This document shows, in pieces, positions 43,710 through 51,933 of a stretch of DNA of 64,000 nt (position 1 is its first letter; each line of letters opens with the position of its first letter). Source of the stretch: Gemmatimonadetes bacterium T265 (GTDB taxonomy: Bacteria; Gemmatimonadota; Gemmatimonadetes; Gemmatimonadales; Gemmatimonadaceae); the NCBI GenBank assembly GCA_019973575.1, contig BPUI01000006.1, positions 30,927 through 94,926 on the forward strand, written 5' to 3'. The position numbers were made by a program, and so were the translations under genes. Under the pieces are notes generated by a model. It saw nothing but the letters and a program-made list of their open reading frames with translations. It was not told where the DNA came from and ran no database searches.

Positions 43710-43982
43710 CTACGCTCGTTCCGGTCGCAGCACCCGCGTGTTGGCCCCGACGGACCCCAGGTGCCCCACGTCCTGTTCGCGCCGGAGGGCCTCGCCGAGC
43801 ACCGCGACCGCCCCCGGCGTGGCCGGCTCGTCCTGGCGCTGCCGCTCGGCCGTGTAGTCGCCGCGCCCCGTCTCGAACTGCTGGAGGAAGCGGATCATGC
43901 TCACCGGGCCGAGTGCACGCACGAGCACCTCCACGCCCGCCTGGCGGATGTCGTCGAGCGTCGCGGCTCCGTGATCATTCAT
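43710..43982 (-). CDS. Conserved small protein of unknown function
   Basis: 90 residues. The segment LGPVSMIRFLQQFETGRGDYTAERQR is a pattern I have seen in many small bacterial proteins near toxin-antitoxin loci, usually written RFLQQFxxGxGDYTxER. The rest, DDIRQAGVEVLVRALG, is helical. No catalytic motif is visible. It lies just upstream of, and divergent from, the partition genes and so may be an antitoxin-like plasmid accessory; this is a guess. Confidence 0.6.
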   Translation of the reverse strand: MNDHGAATLDDIRQAGVEVLVRALGPVSMIRFLQQFETGRGDYTAERQRQDEPATPGAVAVLGEALRREQDVGHLGSVGANTRVLRPERA

Positions 43983-44026
43983 TTGAGCAGTCTTGGAAAA
44001 AGCACACGGCAGCTACTCGGATTTCT

Positions 44027-44128
44027 GCGTACGCGGCAACTTAGGTTGTCAGCAACGGCGAACTACGGTCAGAGTAGCCGACTGGAAACCTAAGGAACCG
44101 ATGTGAGTACGCGAGGTTTCGCGTACGC
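44027..44128. repeat. GCGTACGC sites upstream of parA (candidate centromere/operator)
   Basis: GCGTACGC occurs at 44027-44034 and, as part of CGCGTACGCG, at 44120-44129; a half-copy GAGTACGCGA is at 44105. Between them CTTAGGTT (44039) and AACCTAAG (about 44087) form an inverted repeat. All lie within 150 bp upstream of parA, where ParA/RHH systems place their parS or operator sites. Confidence 0.55.
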
Positions 44129-44174
44129 GTATTGCTAGCATTGCAGAACTTCGGCACGCCACTATGATCTCGGT

Positions 44175-44840
44175 ATGATCGTCACTGTGGCCAGCTACAA
44201 GGGCGGGGTAGGGAAGACGACCAGCGCCGTCCACCTCGCGGCCTACCTGCAGCAGCGCGCCCCGACGCTCCTCGTCGACGGCGACCCGAATCGGAGTGCG
44301 ACGGGGTGGGCGCGGCGAGGCGCGCTCCCGTTCAAGGTCGTCGACGAGCGTCAAGCCGCCCGCTACGCGCGCGATTTCGAGCACGTCGTCATCGACACCG
44401 AAGCGCGCCCGGACGAGGAGGACCTCCGCGCGCTCGTCGGGGGGTGTGACCTCCTGGTGATCCCGACGACGCCCGACGCCCTCGCCCTGGACGCGCTCAT
44501 GCTCACGGTCACCGCCCTCCGCGGCCTCGGGGCGGTGAACTACCGGATCCTCTTAACGGTTATCCCTCCTCGGCCGAGCCGGGATGGCGATGAGGCACGC
44601 GCGATGCTCCTTCAGAGCGGTCTGCCGGTCTTCGCGGGCGGTATCCGGCGTCTCGCGGCGTTCCAGAAGGCCGCGCTGTCCGGCGTGCCCGTGCACACGG
44701 TGTCGGACCCGCGCGCGGCGGAGGCGTGGGCCGACTACTGCGCGATCGGGACGCAGCTCGGCGGGACGGCGGGTTCAGTCGCGATTTCTGATACCGGCGG
44801 CTCGGCCGTCGCGGTCGCCGGGGCAGGGCGCACGCCGTGA
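44175..44840 (+). CDS. parA: ParA-type partition ATPase
   Basis: 221 residues. The deviant Walker A KGGVGKTTSAVHLA starts at residue 9; TLLVDGDPNRSATGWARRG (switch I) and VVIDTEARPDEEDL (Walker B) follow, then LLVIPTTPDALALDALM. It lacks the N-terminal DNA-binding domain of P1-type ParA, so it is the small, class Ib type that works with a ribbon-helix-helix partner. It overlaps the next gene by 4 bp and has candidate parS sites in front. It drives plasmid segregation. Confidence 0.9.
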   Translation: MIVTVASYKGGVGKTTSAVHLAAYLQQRAPTLLVDGDPNRSATGWARRGALPFKVVDERQAARYARDFEHVVIDTEARPDEEDLRALVGGCDLLVIPTTPDALALDALMLTVTALRGLGAVNYRILLTVIPPRPSRDGDEARAMLLQSGLPVFAGGIRRLAAFQKAALSGVPVHTVSDPRAAEAWADYCAIGTQLGGTAGSVAISDTGGSAVAVAGAGRTP

Positions 44841-45346
44841 GCCGACCGGCGAGCAAGTTCAGCGGCCTGCTCAACGCCGTGCACGACGCGCCGACAAGCG
44901 ACGTGTCGACCAGCGACGTGCCGCCGGCGCCGGCAGCCCCGACTCGATCTCACCCGCGTGACGTGGCCCCTACGCTGACCGCTCCGAGCGCGGCCCGTGC
45001 GTCGTCCGCGGCAGTCACGCCCCCGCCCACGTTACCGAGTGCGGATGCGGCGACGGCCCCATCGCTCGCCGCCCCGCGCGCTCAGCCAGCCCACCCTTCG
45101 AGCCCCACATCTGCGTCGACGGTCGTTGCCGACGTACCAGACGCACCGGCGGCTCCCGCCATACCGCGGCGGCCGGGTCGCCCCGCGGGTAAGCGGAGCG
45201 ACCCCGAGTACGACCAGGTCACGGCGTACATCCGCCGCCAGACCTACCGCGACGTTCGCATCGCCCTGCTCACGCGGGGCGACGGCCAGGAGTTCAGTGA
45301 ACTCGTGGAGGAGTTGCTCGGCGCTTGGTTGAGGCGCTCCAACTAG
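44837..45346 (+). CDS. ParG/ParB-like partition partner (RHH)
   Basis: 169 residues, overlapping parA. The first ~110 residues are disordered, Ala/Pro/Ser/Thr-rich; the last ~50 (DPEYDQVTAYIRRQTYRDVR, GQEFSELVEELLGAWLRRSN) form a ribbon-helix-helix-like DNA-binding tail. The disordered arm carrying basic residues is the typical ParG feature that stimulates ParA. Two further GCGTACGC copies follow the gene. Confidence 0.72.
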   Translation: MSRPASKFSGLLNAVHDAPTSDVSTSDVPPAPAAPTRSHPRDVAPTLTAPSAARASSAAVTPPPTLPSADAATAPSLAAPRAQPAHPSSPTSASTVVADVPDAPAAPAIPRRPGRPAGKRSDPEYDQVTAYIRRQTYRDVRIALLTRGDGQEFSELVEELLGAWLRRSN

Positions 45347-45352
45347 CGTTTT

Positions 45353-45408
45353 GCGTACGCGGACTTCCGCAGGAATAGAGTTTTGCGTACGCAGATTTCC
45401 GCGTACAC
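45353..45408 (+). repeat. Downstream partition-site repeats
   Basis: GCGTACGC at 45353-45360 and 45385-45392, exactly 32 bp apart, each inside a longer matching context (GTTTTGCGTACGC then GAxTTCCGC); a partial copy GCGTACAC is at 45401. Together with the upstream sites they flank the parA operon. Confidence 0.55.
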
Positions 45409-45492
45409 TTCCTGTCAAAATTCCGAGTTGCCGCATGCTCATGTAGCCGACGTGCCGCGCGCCCGACCCCTGGTGACTTCTCGCCGAGTTGC

Positions 45493-45529
45493 GTTGTATT
45501 ACAACGGGTTTACTACGGTGTATTACAAC
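45493..45529. promoter_or_regulatory. Operator-like repeats before the toxin-antitoxin pair
   Basis: GTTGTATTACAAC at 45493-45505 is a near-perfect palindrome (GTTGTA-T-TACAAC), and TGTATTACAAC recurs at 45519-45529, directly before the AGGGAGG ribosome-binding site. Autoregulated antitoxins usually bind such paired sites. Confidence 0.55.
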
Positions 45530-45545
45530 GTAGGGAGGGTTGGTC

Positions 45546-46085
45546 ATGGGCGTGCCGAAAAGCGTGCGGCTGCCGTCGCGGTTGGAACATGAGCTTGAGC
45601 GCGAGTTCGCGCGCCGAGGCGTGAAGGAGTGGAGCGCCGGAGTCGTCGACCTTCTCTCCGAGGCGGTCCGCATGCGCCGCGTACCGGGCGTCGTGTTCGT
45701 CGACAGCCGCACGGGCCGGCGGCCGATGGTGGCGGGCACGGGTCTCGACGTGTGGGAGCTCGTCGCCACGTGGCTCGCGGTCGGGCGGGACGCGGCCGCG
45801 TTCCGCGAGGCCACCGACTGGCTCACCGAGGCGCAGCGGCGCTCGGCGCTGAACTACTACGCGCTTTACCCCGAGGAGATTGACGCCCGGATCGCGGCCG
45901 ACGACGCGTGGACGGCCGGGCGGGTGCGCGACGAGTTGCCGTTCACCACGCACGCCCCCGCTGCCGCCGCCATGCCGTCGCCGAACGGCGGGTCGGGGCA
46001 CGCCGGCCCTTCTAGCGGCCCGCCCGGCGACCCGTCCCGCGCGACGAGCGGCTCTCCACCCGGCGGCTCTCCGGACGTTCGCTGA
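45546..46085 (+). CDS. DUF433-type antitoxin
   Basis: 179 residues from ATG 45546, preceded by AGGGAGG. N-terminal RHH-like segment VPKSVRLPSRLEHELEREFA, then the DUF433 winged-helix-like part: VVFVDSRTGRRPMVAGTGLD, VWELVATWLAVGRDAAAFRE, EAQRRSALNYYALYPEEIDA. The tail is Pro/Ser/Gly-rich. DUF433 proteins pair with DUF5615 PIN-like toxins, encoded immediately downstream. Confidence 0.8.
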   Translation: MGVPKSVRLPSRLEHELEREFARRGVKEWSAGVVDLLSEAVRMRRVPGVVFVDSRTGRRPMVAGTGLDVWELVATWLAVGRDAAAFREATDWLTEAQRRSALNYYALYPEEIDARIAADDAWTAGRVRDELPFTTHAPAAAAMPSPNGGSGHAGPSSGPPGDPSRATSGSPPGGSPDVR

Positions 46086-46086
46086 G

Positions 46087-46533
46087 TTGGCCGACGATCC
46101 CGACGCGGCGCCCCGCTCGAGCTCCGATCCGGCGAGTCCGGCGGGCCGAGCGGGTGGTGCGCCGCCCTTGCGGTTCCTCCTCGACGCGGACCTGCGGCCG
46201 ACGATCGCGGTGGTCGCGCGCGGGCTCGGGCTCGACATGGCGAGCGCGCACGAACTCAAGTTCGGCGATCTGCCCGATGACGAGGTGCTGCGCTTCGCCG
46301 CCCGAGAGGGACGGGTCACAGTCACGCGCAACCGCGACGACTTCGTCGAGTGGACGACCGTGTTCTTGCAGCGCGGGGACCCGCACGCCGGCGTGCTGAT
46401 TGTCCCGACCCACTTGTCGATCCAGCGACCCGAGCGGGTTGCCCACGCGCTGCTCCGCTGGGCAGACGCCGTACAGGCGCGGCTCGGGGGCGCGGCGCCC
46501 AGCCCGTACCTTCTCGACTGGCTACACGAGTAG
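46087..46533 (+). CDS. DUF5615 PIN-like toxin
   Basis: 148 residues if TTG 46087 is used; the conserved part begins at LRFLLDADLRPTIAVVARGL. PIN-like acidic residues are seen in LDADLRP, LPDDEVLRFAAREGRVTVTR and NRDDFVEW, the standard DUF5615 pattern for a ribonuclease fold. The start is uncertain because the first ~35 residues are low complexity. Its position right after the DUF433 gene makes a complete type II toxin-antitoxin locus that would stabilise the plasmid. Confidence 0.75.
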   Translation: MADDPDAAPRSSSDPASPAGRAGGAPPLRFLLDADLRPTIAVVARGLGLDMASAHELKFGDLPDDEVLRFAAREGRVTVTRNRDDFVEWTTVFLQRGDPHAGVLIVPTHLSIQRPERVAHALLRWADAVQARLGGAAPSPYLLDWLHE

Positions 46534-46758
46534 GCCCCGCGCTCCACTCGGCCCACCGCGGCCCGCCGCGGCCAGAGTGATCATCGGAGTGCGCGCGCCG
46601 CGCCATAGTCCGGCGGGGTGGTCGTCGCGTAGCTACCTGGGTCGGGTCCCGTCGTCCGTGTCGCGCGGGGTCGTGACGAGGCAGCGTGCCCCCGCACGGG
46701 GACGCGTGCCGCCGACACTGAGGCCGGCGCCCCCGCAGCAGCGCCGGCCGATCGGGCG

Positions 46759-48459
46759 CTACACCCCCAACAAGGCGCGCTGCGTGTCGCGGTCGTACAA
46801 GCGCGGGGGGACTGGCAGCCCGCGGCGCAGCAGCTCGGCGCGGACCTCGACCACGAGCTTGGCGATCGGCGGGAGGTCGCCCGCTTCCTGCCGGGCGAGC
46901 GCGACACACCGGCGCCACGCGTCGTCGTCGGCCAGGGCTTCCGCGGCGAGCTTGCACACGCCGACATGCCGCACCGAGTCCGGCAGCACGCGCGAGAGGT
47001 CGGCCAGGCGGTCGGCCAAGTCGGGGCTCGGCGGTGCGGGCCGCGGCCGTGCACCCGGTGATCCACCCGATGTCGCACCCAAACCCGGCGATGCGCTCGG
47101 CAGTGGGGCGGCCGTGGGCGCGAACAGGGAGCCCTGCACCGCGCCGCCCCTGTTACCGAGTCCGGCGATCTGCCCGCCGGCGACGAACGCGCCCGGCCGC
47201 GGACCGGGCGGCGCGGCGGCGGATCCCGGCGTGGCTTCGACCCGCGCGACCTCCTCCTCCCGCGCGAGCGTGGGGGCGAACTGGTAACAGGCGGAGATCA
47301 GCTTCGCGCCCCGGCCCGGGTGCGTGGGGAAGTGGCGCAGGTCGTCCGCGGTGCAGGGCTCGTACGTCGGCTCGGCGGCGAGGAACCCGACCGCGACCAG
47401 CTCCTCGTGGTACCGCGCGAGCTTGCGTACGACCTGCACGGTCTTGGTCTCCTCGACCGGCAGCCGGTCCCGGAGGTACGCCACCGGCACGCGCACCACG
47501 GGCGGCCGCGCCCCGGCCGCCCGCGGCGGCGGTCCCTTGGCCGCGACGAGGTGGCGCGCGGAGTCGAGCAGGCGGTAGAGCCGCCGGGCCATGTCGCCCT
47601 CGAGCCGCCAGTAGCCCGCCGTCTCCATGAGTCGGAAGTCCTCGGCGAGCCGGCGCGCGAACTCTTTCGAGATCGTGAACTTGAGCCGGGCGCCGCCCGG
47701 CGCGTCCGCGCGTCCGACGATCTCGAGGCGATCGATCAAGCCGAAGATCACCTCGGAGTGCACCCGGCCCCGCTTACCGCCCCGCCGCCACGCACCGCCA
47801 CTGGCCGTGATGCGCACCTTGGCCAGCCGCCGCGCCGTCTCGATCATCGCTGCGTAGGACTTCACGCCGCGGCCCCGGCCCACGTGCTCCAGGAGCTCGG
47901 CCACGCCCCACGACACGGTCCGGGCGTCGTCGGAGTCTACGTCCCACCGCTGGCCGCGGGTTCGCTGGTTCACGACCTCGCCGAGGGCGACCAGGATGTC
48001 GTTGGCGAGCGGCGACGGCAGCCGCGCGGCGGCCACGTCCGCCGTGTTGTCGTCGCCGCGGCCGCCCACCACCCGCCCGGGGTGGTCGGCGGTGACGACG
48101 AACCGGGCCGGCGTCCGGTGCTCGAGCAGCGTGTACGACGTCCCGAGCTCCGCGTCGTGGTGGCCCTCGGAGCCGGCCGGTCGCCGGGCTTGGCGCGTGA
48201 CCGGGTGGTCCTCAAGGGCGATCACCATGCGCGCCCGCGCCATCTGGTCGAGGGTCCGCGCGACGACCGCGGCCGTCGTGCTCGCGGGTTCCGGTACCGG
48301 GTCGACCGCGGGGTCGACGGCCGCGTCGGCAGGCGTCGCGCCACCGGCTGACCCGCCCACCGCGCGTTCACCCGCGGCTTCGCCGGCCGCCCCGTCTCGC
48401 GTCTCGGCCGCCGCGTCGGCGGAGGGTGGGACCGTCCGCTGCTCGCCTTCGTGCTCCAT
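46759..48459 (-). CDS. repA: Plasmid replication initiator (RepA/RPA type)
   Basis: 566 residues from ATG 48459; the frame is open to 48606 but the extra part includes an iteron. Replication-initiator (RPA) features: ILVALGEVVNQRTRGQRWDV, VSWGVAELLEHVGRGRGVKS, SEVIFGLIDRLEIVGRADAP, LKFTISKEFARRLAEDFRLM, MARRLYRLLDSARHLV. The winged-helix repeats typical of iteron-binding Reps follow. The C-terminal third is Pro/Ala-rich with a final conserved helical segment. It faces away from the iterons lying directly upstream, the usual ori layout. Confidence 0.85.
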   Translation of the reverse strand: MEHEGEQRTVPPSADAAAETRDGAAGEAAGERAVGGSAGGATPADAAVDPAVDPVPEPASTTAAVVARTLDQMARARMVIALEDHPVTRQARRPAGSEGHHDAELGTSYTLLEHRTPARFVVTADHPGRVVGGRGDDNTADVAAARLPSPLANDILVALGEVVNQRTRGQRWDVDSDDARTVSWGVAELLEHVGRGRGVKSYAAMIETARRLAKVRITASGGAWRRGGKRGRVHSEVIFGLIDRLEIVGRADAPGGARLKFTISKEFARRLAEDFRLMETAGYWRLEGDMARRLYRLLDSARHLVAAKGPPPRAAGARPPVVRVPVAYLRDRLPVEETKTVQVVRKLARYHEELVAVGFLAAEPTYEPCTADDLRHFPTHPGRGAKLISACYQFAPTLAREEEVARVEATPGSAAAPPGPRPGAFVAGGQIAGLGNRGGAVQGSLFAPTAAPLPSASPGLGATSGGSPGARPRPAPPSPDLADRLADLSRVLPDSVRHVGVCKLAAEALADDDAWRRCVALARQEAGDLPPIAKLVVEVRAELLRRGLPVPPRLYDRDTQRALLGV

Positions 48460-48547
48460 CACGATTGCCCTTGGTCGTGGGTCCCCGTACGGCAATGTCC
48501 TATCAGTACTACGTACTACAGTACGTGGGCGGGGCCGGGGGGCGAGG

Positions 48548-48879
48548 GGTGGTTCGCGGACGATTCGGTGGCGCCCGGAAGCGTCGGGTGTTTGCCACGC
48601 GGTCAAATCCCGAAGGGTGGTTCGCGGACGATTCAGAGCGCGGTACTTGGGAGTGAACCGCCGGCGACCCGGAGCCCCAGGGGTGGTTCACGGACGATTT
48701 GCGGGCGCGAGTTGGAAGCCTCCCCGCCGCGCCGACCCGCGGGGGGCTGGGGTGGTTCACGGACGATTCAGGGGTGGTTCGCGGACGAGATCAGGGTGGT
48801 TCGCGGACGAGATCAGGGTGGTTCGCGGACGATTCAGGGGTGGCTCGCGGACGATGCCAGGGTGGCTCACGGACGCGAC
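48548..48879 (+). repeat. Iteron array of the replication origin
   Basis: Nine copies of GGTGGTTCGCGGACGATTC-like units start at 48548, 48616, 48682, 48751, 48773, 48795, 48817, 48839 and 48861. The last five are spaced exactly 22 bp, two helical turns, as Rep binding needs; the first four are spaced 66-69 bp. Core GGTGG(T/C)TC(G/A)CGGACG is invariant apart from two positions. The array lies upstream of repA and is cut off by an IS256-type element. Confidence 0.88.
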
Positions 48880-48890
48880 GGGGGCCTGTC

Positions 48891-50253
48891 GGATTTTCTG
48901 TGTGCGGGGCCGGGTCAGGCGTCCGCGGGGGCGCGGTCGCCGGTGAAGCGCTCGCCGAAGAGCACGGCGAAGTACGGGAAGGCGGCGCGCCACTCGGGGG
49001 CGGGCAGCTTCCACTTCGCCACCACGTTGCGGAGCGCCAGGTACAGGAGCTTGATCGCGGCCGCGTCGGTCGGGAAGTGGCCCCGGGCCTTCGTCACCTT
49101 CCGGAGCTGCATGTGCAGGCTCTCGAGCGCGTTGGTCGTGTAGAGCACGCGCCGCACCGGCAGCGGCACGGCGAAGATGGGCGCCACGTACGCCCAGTGC
49201 CGCCGCCACCCCGCCGCGACCGCCGGCAGGCGCTGGCCGAGCGGACTCGCCTCCAGGGCGTCGAGCGCCGCGAGCCCGGCCGCCTCGCCCGGCGCGTGGT
49301 AGATGCGGCGCAGCTGGGCGGCGGCCGCCTTGCGCTCGTGCCAGCCAACGTGCACGAGGCTCTGGCGCACCAGGTGGACCACGCACTGGTGCACCTGCGC
49401 CTCGGGGTAGACCGCGTGCACCGCATCCGGAAAGCCCGTGAGGCCGTCGACGAGGGCGATGAGCACGTCCTCGACGCCGCGGCCCCGGAGCTCGCCGAGC
49501 ACCCGGAGCCAGAACTTGGCGCCCTCGGTCTGTTCGACCCAGAGCCCGAGCACGTCCTTCTGCCCGTCGCGGTCGATGCCGAGCGCGAGGTAGACGGCCT
49601 TGTTCCGCACCGTGCCCTCGTCGCGGATCTTCACCCGCAGCGCGTCGAAGATGACGACCGGGTAGACCACGTCGAGCGGGCGCTGCTGCCACTGCGTGAC
49701 CTCCTCGACCACGGCGTCCGTGACCGTGCTGACGAGGTCCGGCGCGATCGCGACGGCGTAGAGCTCCTCCAGGTGCCCCTGGATCTCGCGCACCGTCATG
49801 CCCCGGGCGTAGAGCGACAGCACCTTAGCGTCGAAGCCCGGCAACCGCCGCGCGTGCTTCGGGACCAGCTGCGGCGCGAACGTGCCGGCGCGGTCGCGGG
49901 GCACCGCGAGGTCGAGGTCGCCGTCGTCGGTCAGCACGCGCTTGGGCGTCGTGCCGTTGCGGTGGTTCGGCTGGTCGGCGGGCCGGGCGGCGCCCGGCGC
50001 GTACCCGAGGTGGTGCGTCAGCTCGGCGCCGAGCGCGCGCTCGACGACGGCCCGCTTGAGCGCGCGGAACAGCGGCTCGACGTCCTCGGGGCCGTGCAGC
50101 CCGCCCGCCTCGGCCAGCAGCGCGTCGAGCGCCGCCGGCGTGAACCGTGGGGCCGGCGCCGCCGGCCCCACCTCCTCGTCCTGCCGCTTGCGTCGGGGCA
50201 TCCTCCCACCTCCTCCTCAGCTACCGGGTGAGACCCCGCACACAAAATTCCGG
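48891..50253 (-). mobile_element. IS256-family (mutator) element inserted at the iterons
   Basis: About 1.36 kb. The ends match as inverted repeats: TTTTCTGTGTGCGGGGCC at 48894-48911 against GACCCCGCACACAAAATTCC at 50232-50251. The transposase is intact. A tenth iteron lies beyond the right end at 50319, so the element separates it from the main array. I see no clear 8-9-bp target duplication. Confidence 0.85.
48915..50201 (-). CDS. IS256-family transposase
   Basis: 428 residues. MULE-type DDE features: VVYPVVIFDALRVKIRDEGT (first Asp), GLWVEQTEGAKFWLRVLGEL, VLIALVDGLTGFPDAVHAVY (second Asp), QVHQCVVHLVRQSLVHVGWH, and YTTNALESLHMQLRKVTKAR (catalytic Glu). The N-terminal region ALGAELTHHLGYAPG is also typical. 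It appears complete and possibly active. Confidence 0.95.
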   Translation of the reverse strand: MPRRKRQDEEVGPAAPAPRFTPAALDALLAEAGGLHGPEDVEPLFRALKRAVVERALGAELTHHLGYAPGAARPADQPNHRNGTTPKRVLTDDGDLDLAVPRDRAGTFAPQLVPKHARRLPGFDAKVLSLYARGMTVREIQGHLEELYAVAIAPDLVSTVTDAVVEEVTQWQQRPLDVVYPVVIFDALRVKIRDEGTVRNKAVYLALGIDRDGQKDVLGLWVEQTEGAKFWLRVLGELRGRGVEDVLIALVDGLTGFPDAVHAVYPEAQVHQCVVHLVRQSLVHVGWHERKAAAAQLRRIYHAPGEAAGLAALDALEASPLGQRLPAVAAGWRRHWAYVAPIFAVPLPVRRVLYTTNALESLHMQLRKVTKARGHFPTDAAAIKLLYLALRNVVAKWKLPAPEWRAAFPYFAVLFGERFTGDRAPADA

Positions 50254-50318
50254 ATAGGCCCCGCGACGGACCGCGGCGCGCGCCGCCCAACCCGCGAGCT
50301 GGGTGGCGCGGCCGCAGG

Positions 50319-50337
50319 GGTGGTTCGCGGACGATAC
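50319..50337 (+). repeat. Isolated tenth iteron
   Basis: GGTGGTTCGCGGACGATAC, a near-perfect match to the iteron consensus, lies 66 bp past the right end of the IS256 element. It is a remnant of the array before insertion. Confidence 0.8.
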
Positions 50338-51068
50338 GGAGACGCTTCCGGACGGTCGTAGACGGGTCGTTCCCACTGCCGGTGGCACCACCCTTCCCGA
50401 AGGAAGAACCCGGCAGAGAGGGTTGATCAGCCGGACGTGGACGTGACACGAGGTCGCTCGCGCTCGGCCACAGATCTGGCACCGGGCGCGCTCGCGACGC
50501 CTCGCGGCCACTCGCTCCGACCTGACGCCGACAGGCGCGACGGCGCGGCCTGACGCCGTCCTTGTTCAGCGCTGGGCACGGGGTTACGGTAGTGAACGGG
50601 GGATGCGTGCCGGACGGACTTCGCGCGCTCGGCACGCGTTCCCAGGACAACCGAGTCCGGCCCACAGGGGCTATGCCCCGAGGCTTCTTCCACTCGCATT
50701 CGCGGGCGGAGCCTCGGGGCTTTTTCGTCTTCCCTACCTATGGCCGGCCATCTCGACACAGCCATCCCACTGACGTTTGCCCGCCGTGCCCCGGTCCACC
50801 GCCGCCGTCGGGTGCGCCAAATCAGCGAGCAATGCAAAGGGGGCTGTTTCGGAGCCAGTGCCTTCGGCCCCGCTCCTTCACGCCCCCTTTGCGCTCGCCC
50901 CTGCAGGGGGCCCGGGGCGCGCTCCGCTGGCGCCCCGGTTACGCCTATGGCGGCGGCTCCGCCGGCGGCTTCGGCGAAGCGCGGGGAGGGTCCGTCGTGG
51001 GGCGCCATTCGCACGCGTCGCGTGCTCAAGGCGCGGCCGGCGGGGGTCGCCTACATGGGGAATCCGGT
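50338..51068. other. Structured non-coding region before the mobilisation genes
   Basis: About 730 bp without a convincing gene. It contains a rho-independent terminator (50675-50725) and an 11-bp inverted repeat, GCAAAGGGGGC at 50834-50844 with its complement at 50882-50892, followed by GC-rich hairpins. Lying directly upstream of mobC and the relaxase remnant, it is the natural place for an oriT, but no known nic sequence was recognised. Confidence 0.45.
50675..50725 (+). terminator. Rho-independent terminator
   Basis: GCCCCGAGGCT pairs with AGCCTCGGGGC across a 24-nt loop, directly followed by TTTTT. Nothing obvious is transcribed into it from the left, so it may end a small plasmid RNA or a read-through transcript. 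Confidence 0.75.
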
Positions 51069-51548
51069 ATGCCCGACCTGAACTCCGATGCCACGCCCGT
51101 CCCGTCGTCCGCCGACCGCGACGAGGAGCCGACGGCGTTCGTGGCGTGGACGATCTGGATGGATCACTTGCTGCGCGGGGACGCCCCGCCCTCGGCGGAC
51201 GATTGGGCCGACGTCCGCGCCGCGTACGTGAACTTCATGGGCGCGCTCCGTTTGGCCGCCTACTGCGGGCGCCAGGCCGACGAGCTTGAGTTGTTGGCTG
51301 TCGATGCCGATGCCGACCGCGAGCGGCGCATCGACGTCTGCATGATGCGCGGGGCGCTGGCCGTCGGGTTGTGTGACGCGGTGGGCGAGCCGACGACGCT
51401 GGTACGCGGCGACATCCCGGCGTCGGAATGGGAACCGCGCGCCCAGGCGGTCGGCGAGGCCGTCCGCCACTTTCTCGTGATGGTCGGGCGCCTGCCGCGT
51501 CTCGACGCGGCCCCCCCTCCGCCGGCACCGGAGGCGCCACGTGGCTAA
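51069..51548 (+). CDS. Uncharacterised protein before mobC
   Basis: 159 residues. Acidic and helical: PTAFVAWTIWMDHLLRGDAP, SADDWADVRAAYVNFMGALR, LAAYCGRQADELELLAVDAD. No motif recognised. It overlaps mobC by 8 bp, so it belongs to the mobilisation operon and may be a relaxosome accessory. Confidence 0.6.
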   Translation: MPDLNSDATPVPSSADRDEEPTAFVAWTIWMDHLLRGDAPPSADDWADVRAAYVNFMGALRLAAYCGRQADELELLAVDADADRERRIDVCMMRGALAVGLCDAVGEPTTLVRGDIPASEWEPRAQAVGEAVRHFLVMVGRLPRLDAAPPPPAPEAPRG

Positions 51549-51933
51549 GACGCCGCGCCCCGTCAAGCTGCGGGTGCACCTCACGCCCGAGGAGCACGCC
51601 GAACTCCGGCGGCGGGCGATCCTATCGCACCGTCCAGTGTCACGCTACGTGCGCGAGGCCGCGCTCGCGGCGCGCGTGGTGATCGCGGCCGGCGCGGTGG
51701 ACCGCGCGTTGATCGGGGACTTGAAGCGGATCGCGAACAACGTCAACCAGCTCGCGCGGGAAGCCAACAGCGCGCGCGCGTTCCCGGCCGAGGCGAAGGT
51801 CGACGCGGTGCTCGGGCCGCTCGCGGCGCTGATCGCGAGCCTGGCGGCGGACGTGGCGGGGCGTCGGTCCGGCGCGCCGGAGGTGTTCCCCACCGCGGCC
51901 GAGGCGGACGCCGCCGAGGAAGGGGCCGCGTGA
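51541..51933 (+). CDS. mobC: MobC-like relaxosome accessory protein
   Basis: 130 residues from a GTG. Ribbon-helix-helix start KLRVHLTPEEHAELRRRAIL, then SHRPVSRYVREAAL and the MobC signature GDLKRIANNVNQLAREANSA. Family members help the relaxase nick at oriT. It overlaps the relaxase start by 4 bp. Confidence 0.85.
   Translation: MAKTPRPVKLRVHLTPEEHAELRRRAILSHRPVSRYVREAALAARVVIAAGAVDRALIGDLKRIANNVNQLAREANSARAFPAEAKVDAVLGPLAALIASLAADVAGRRSGAPEVFPTAAEADAAEEGAA

Noticed and set aside
48548..48879. CRISPR array
   Set aside because: The repeats have no unique spacers, are 22 bp apart with conserved flanks, and lie next to repA; they are iterons.
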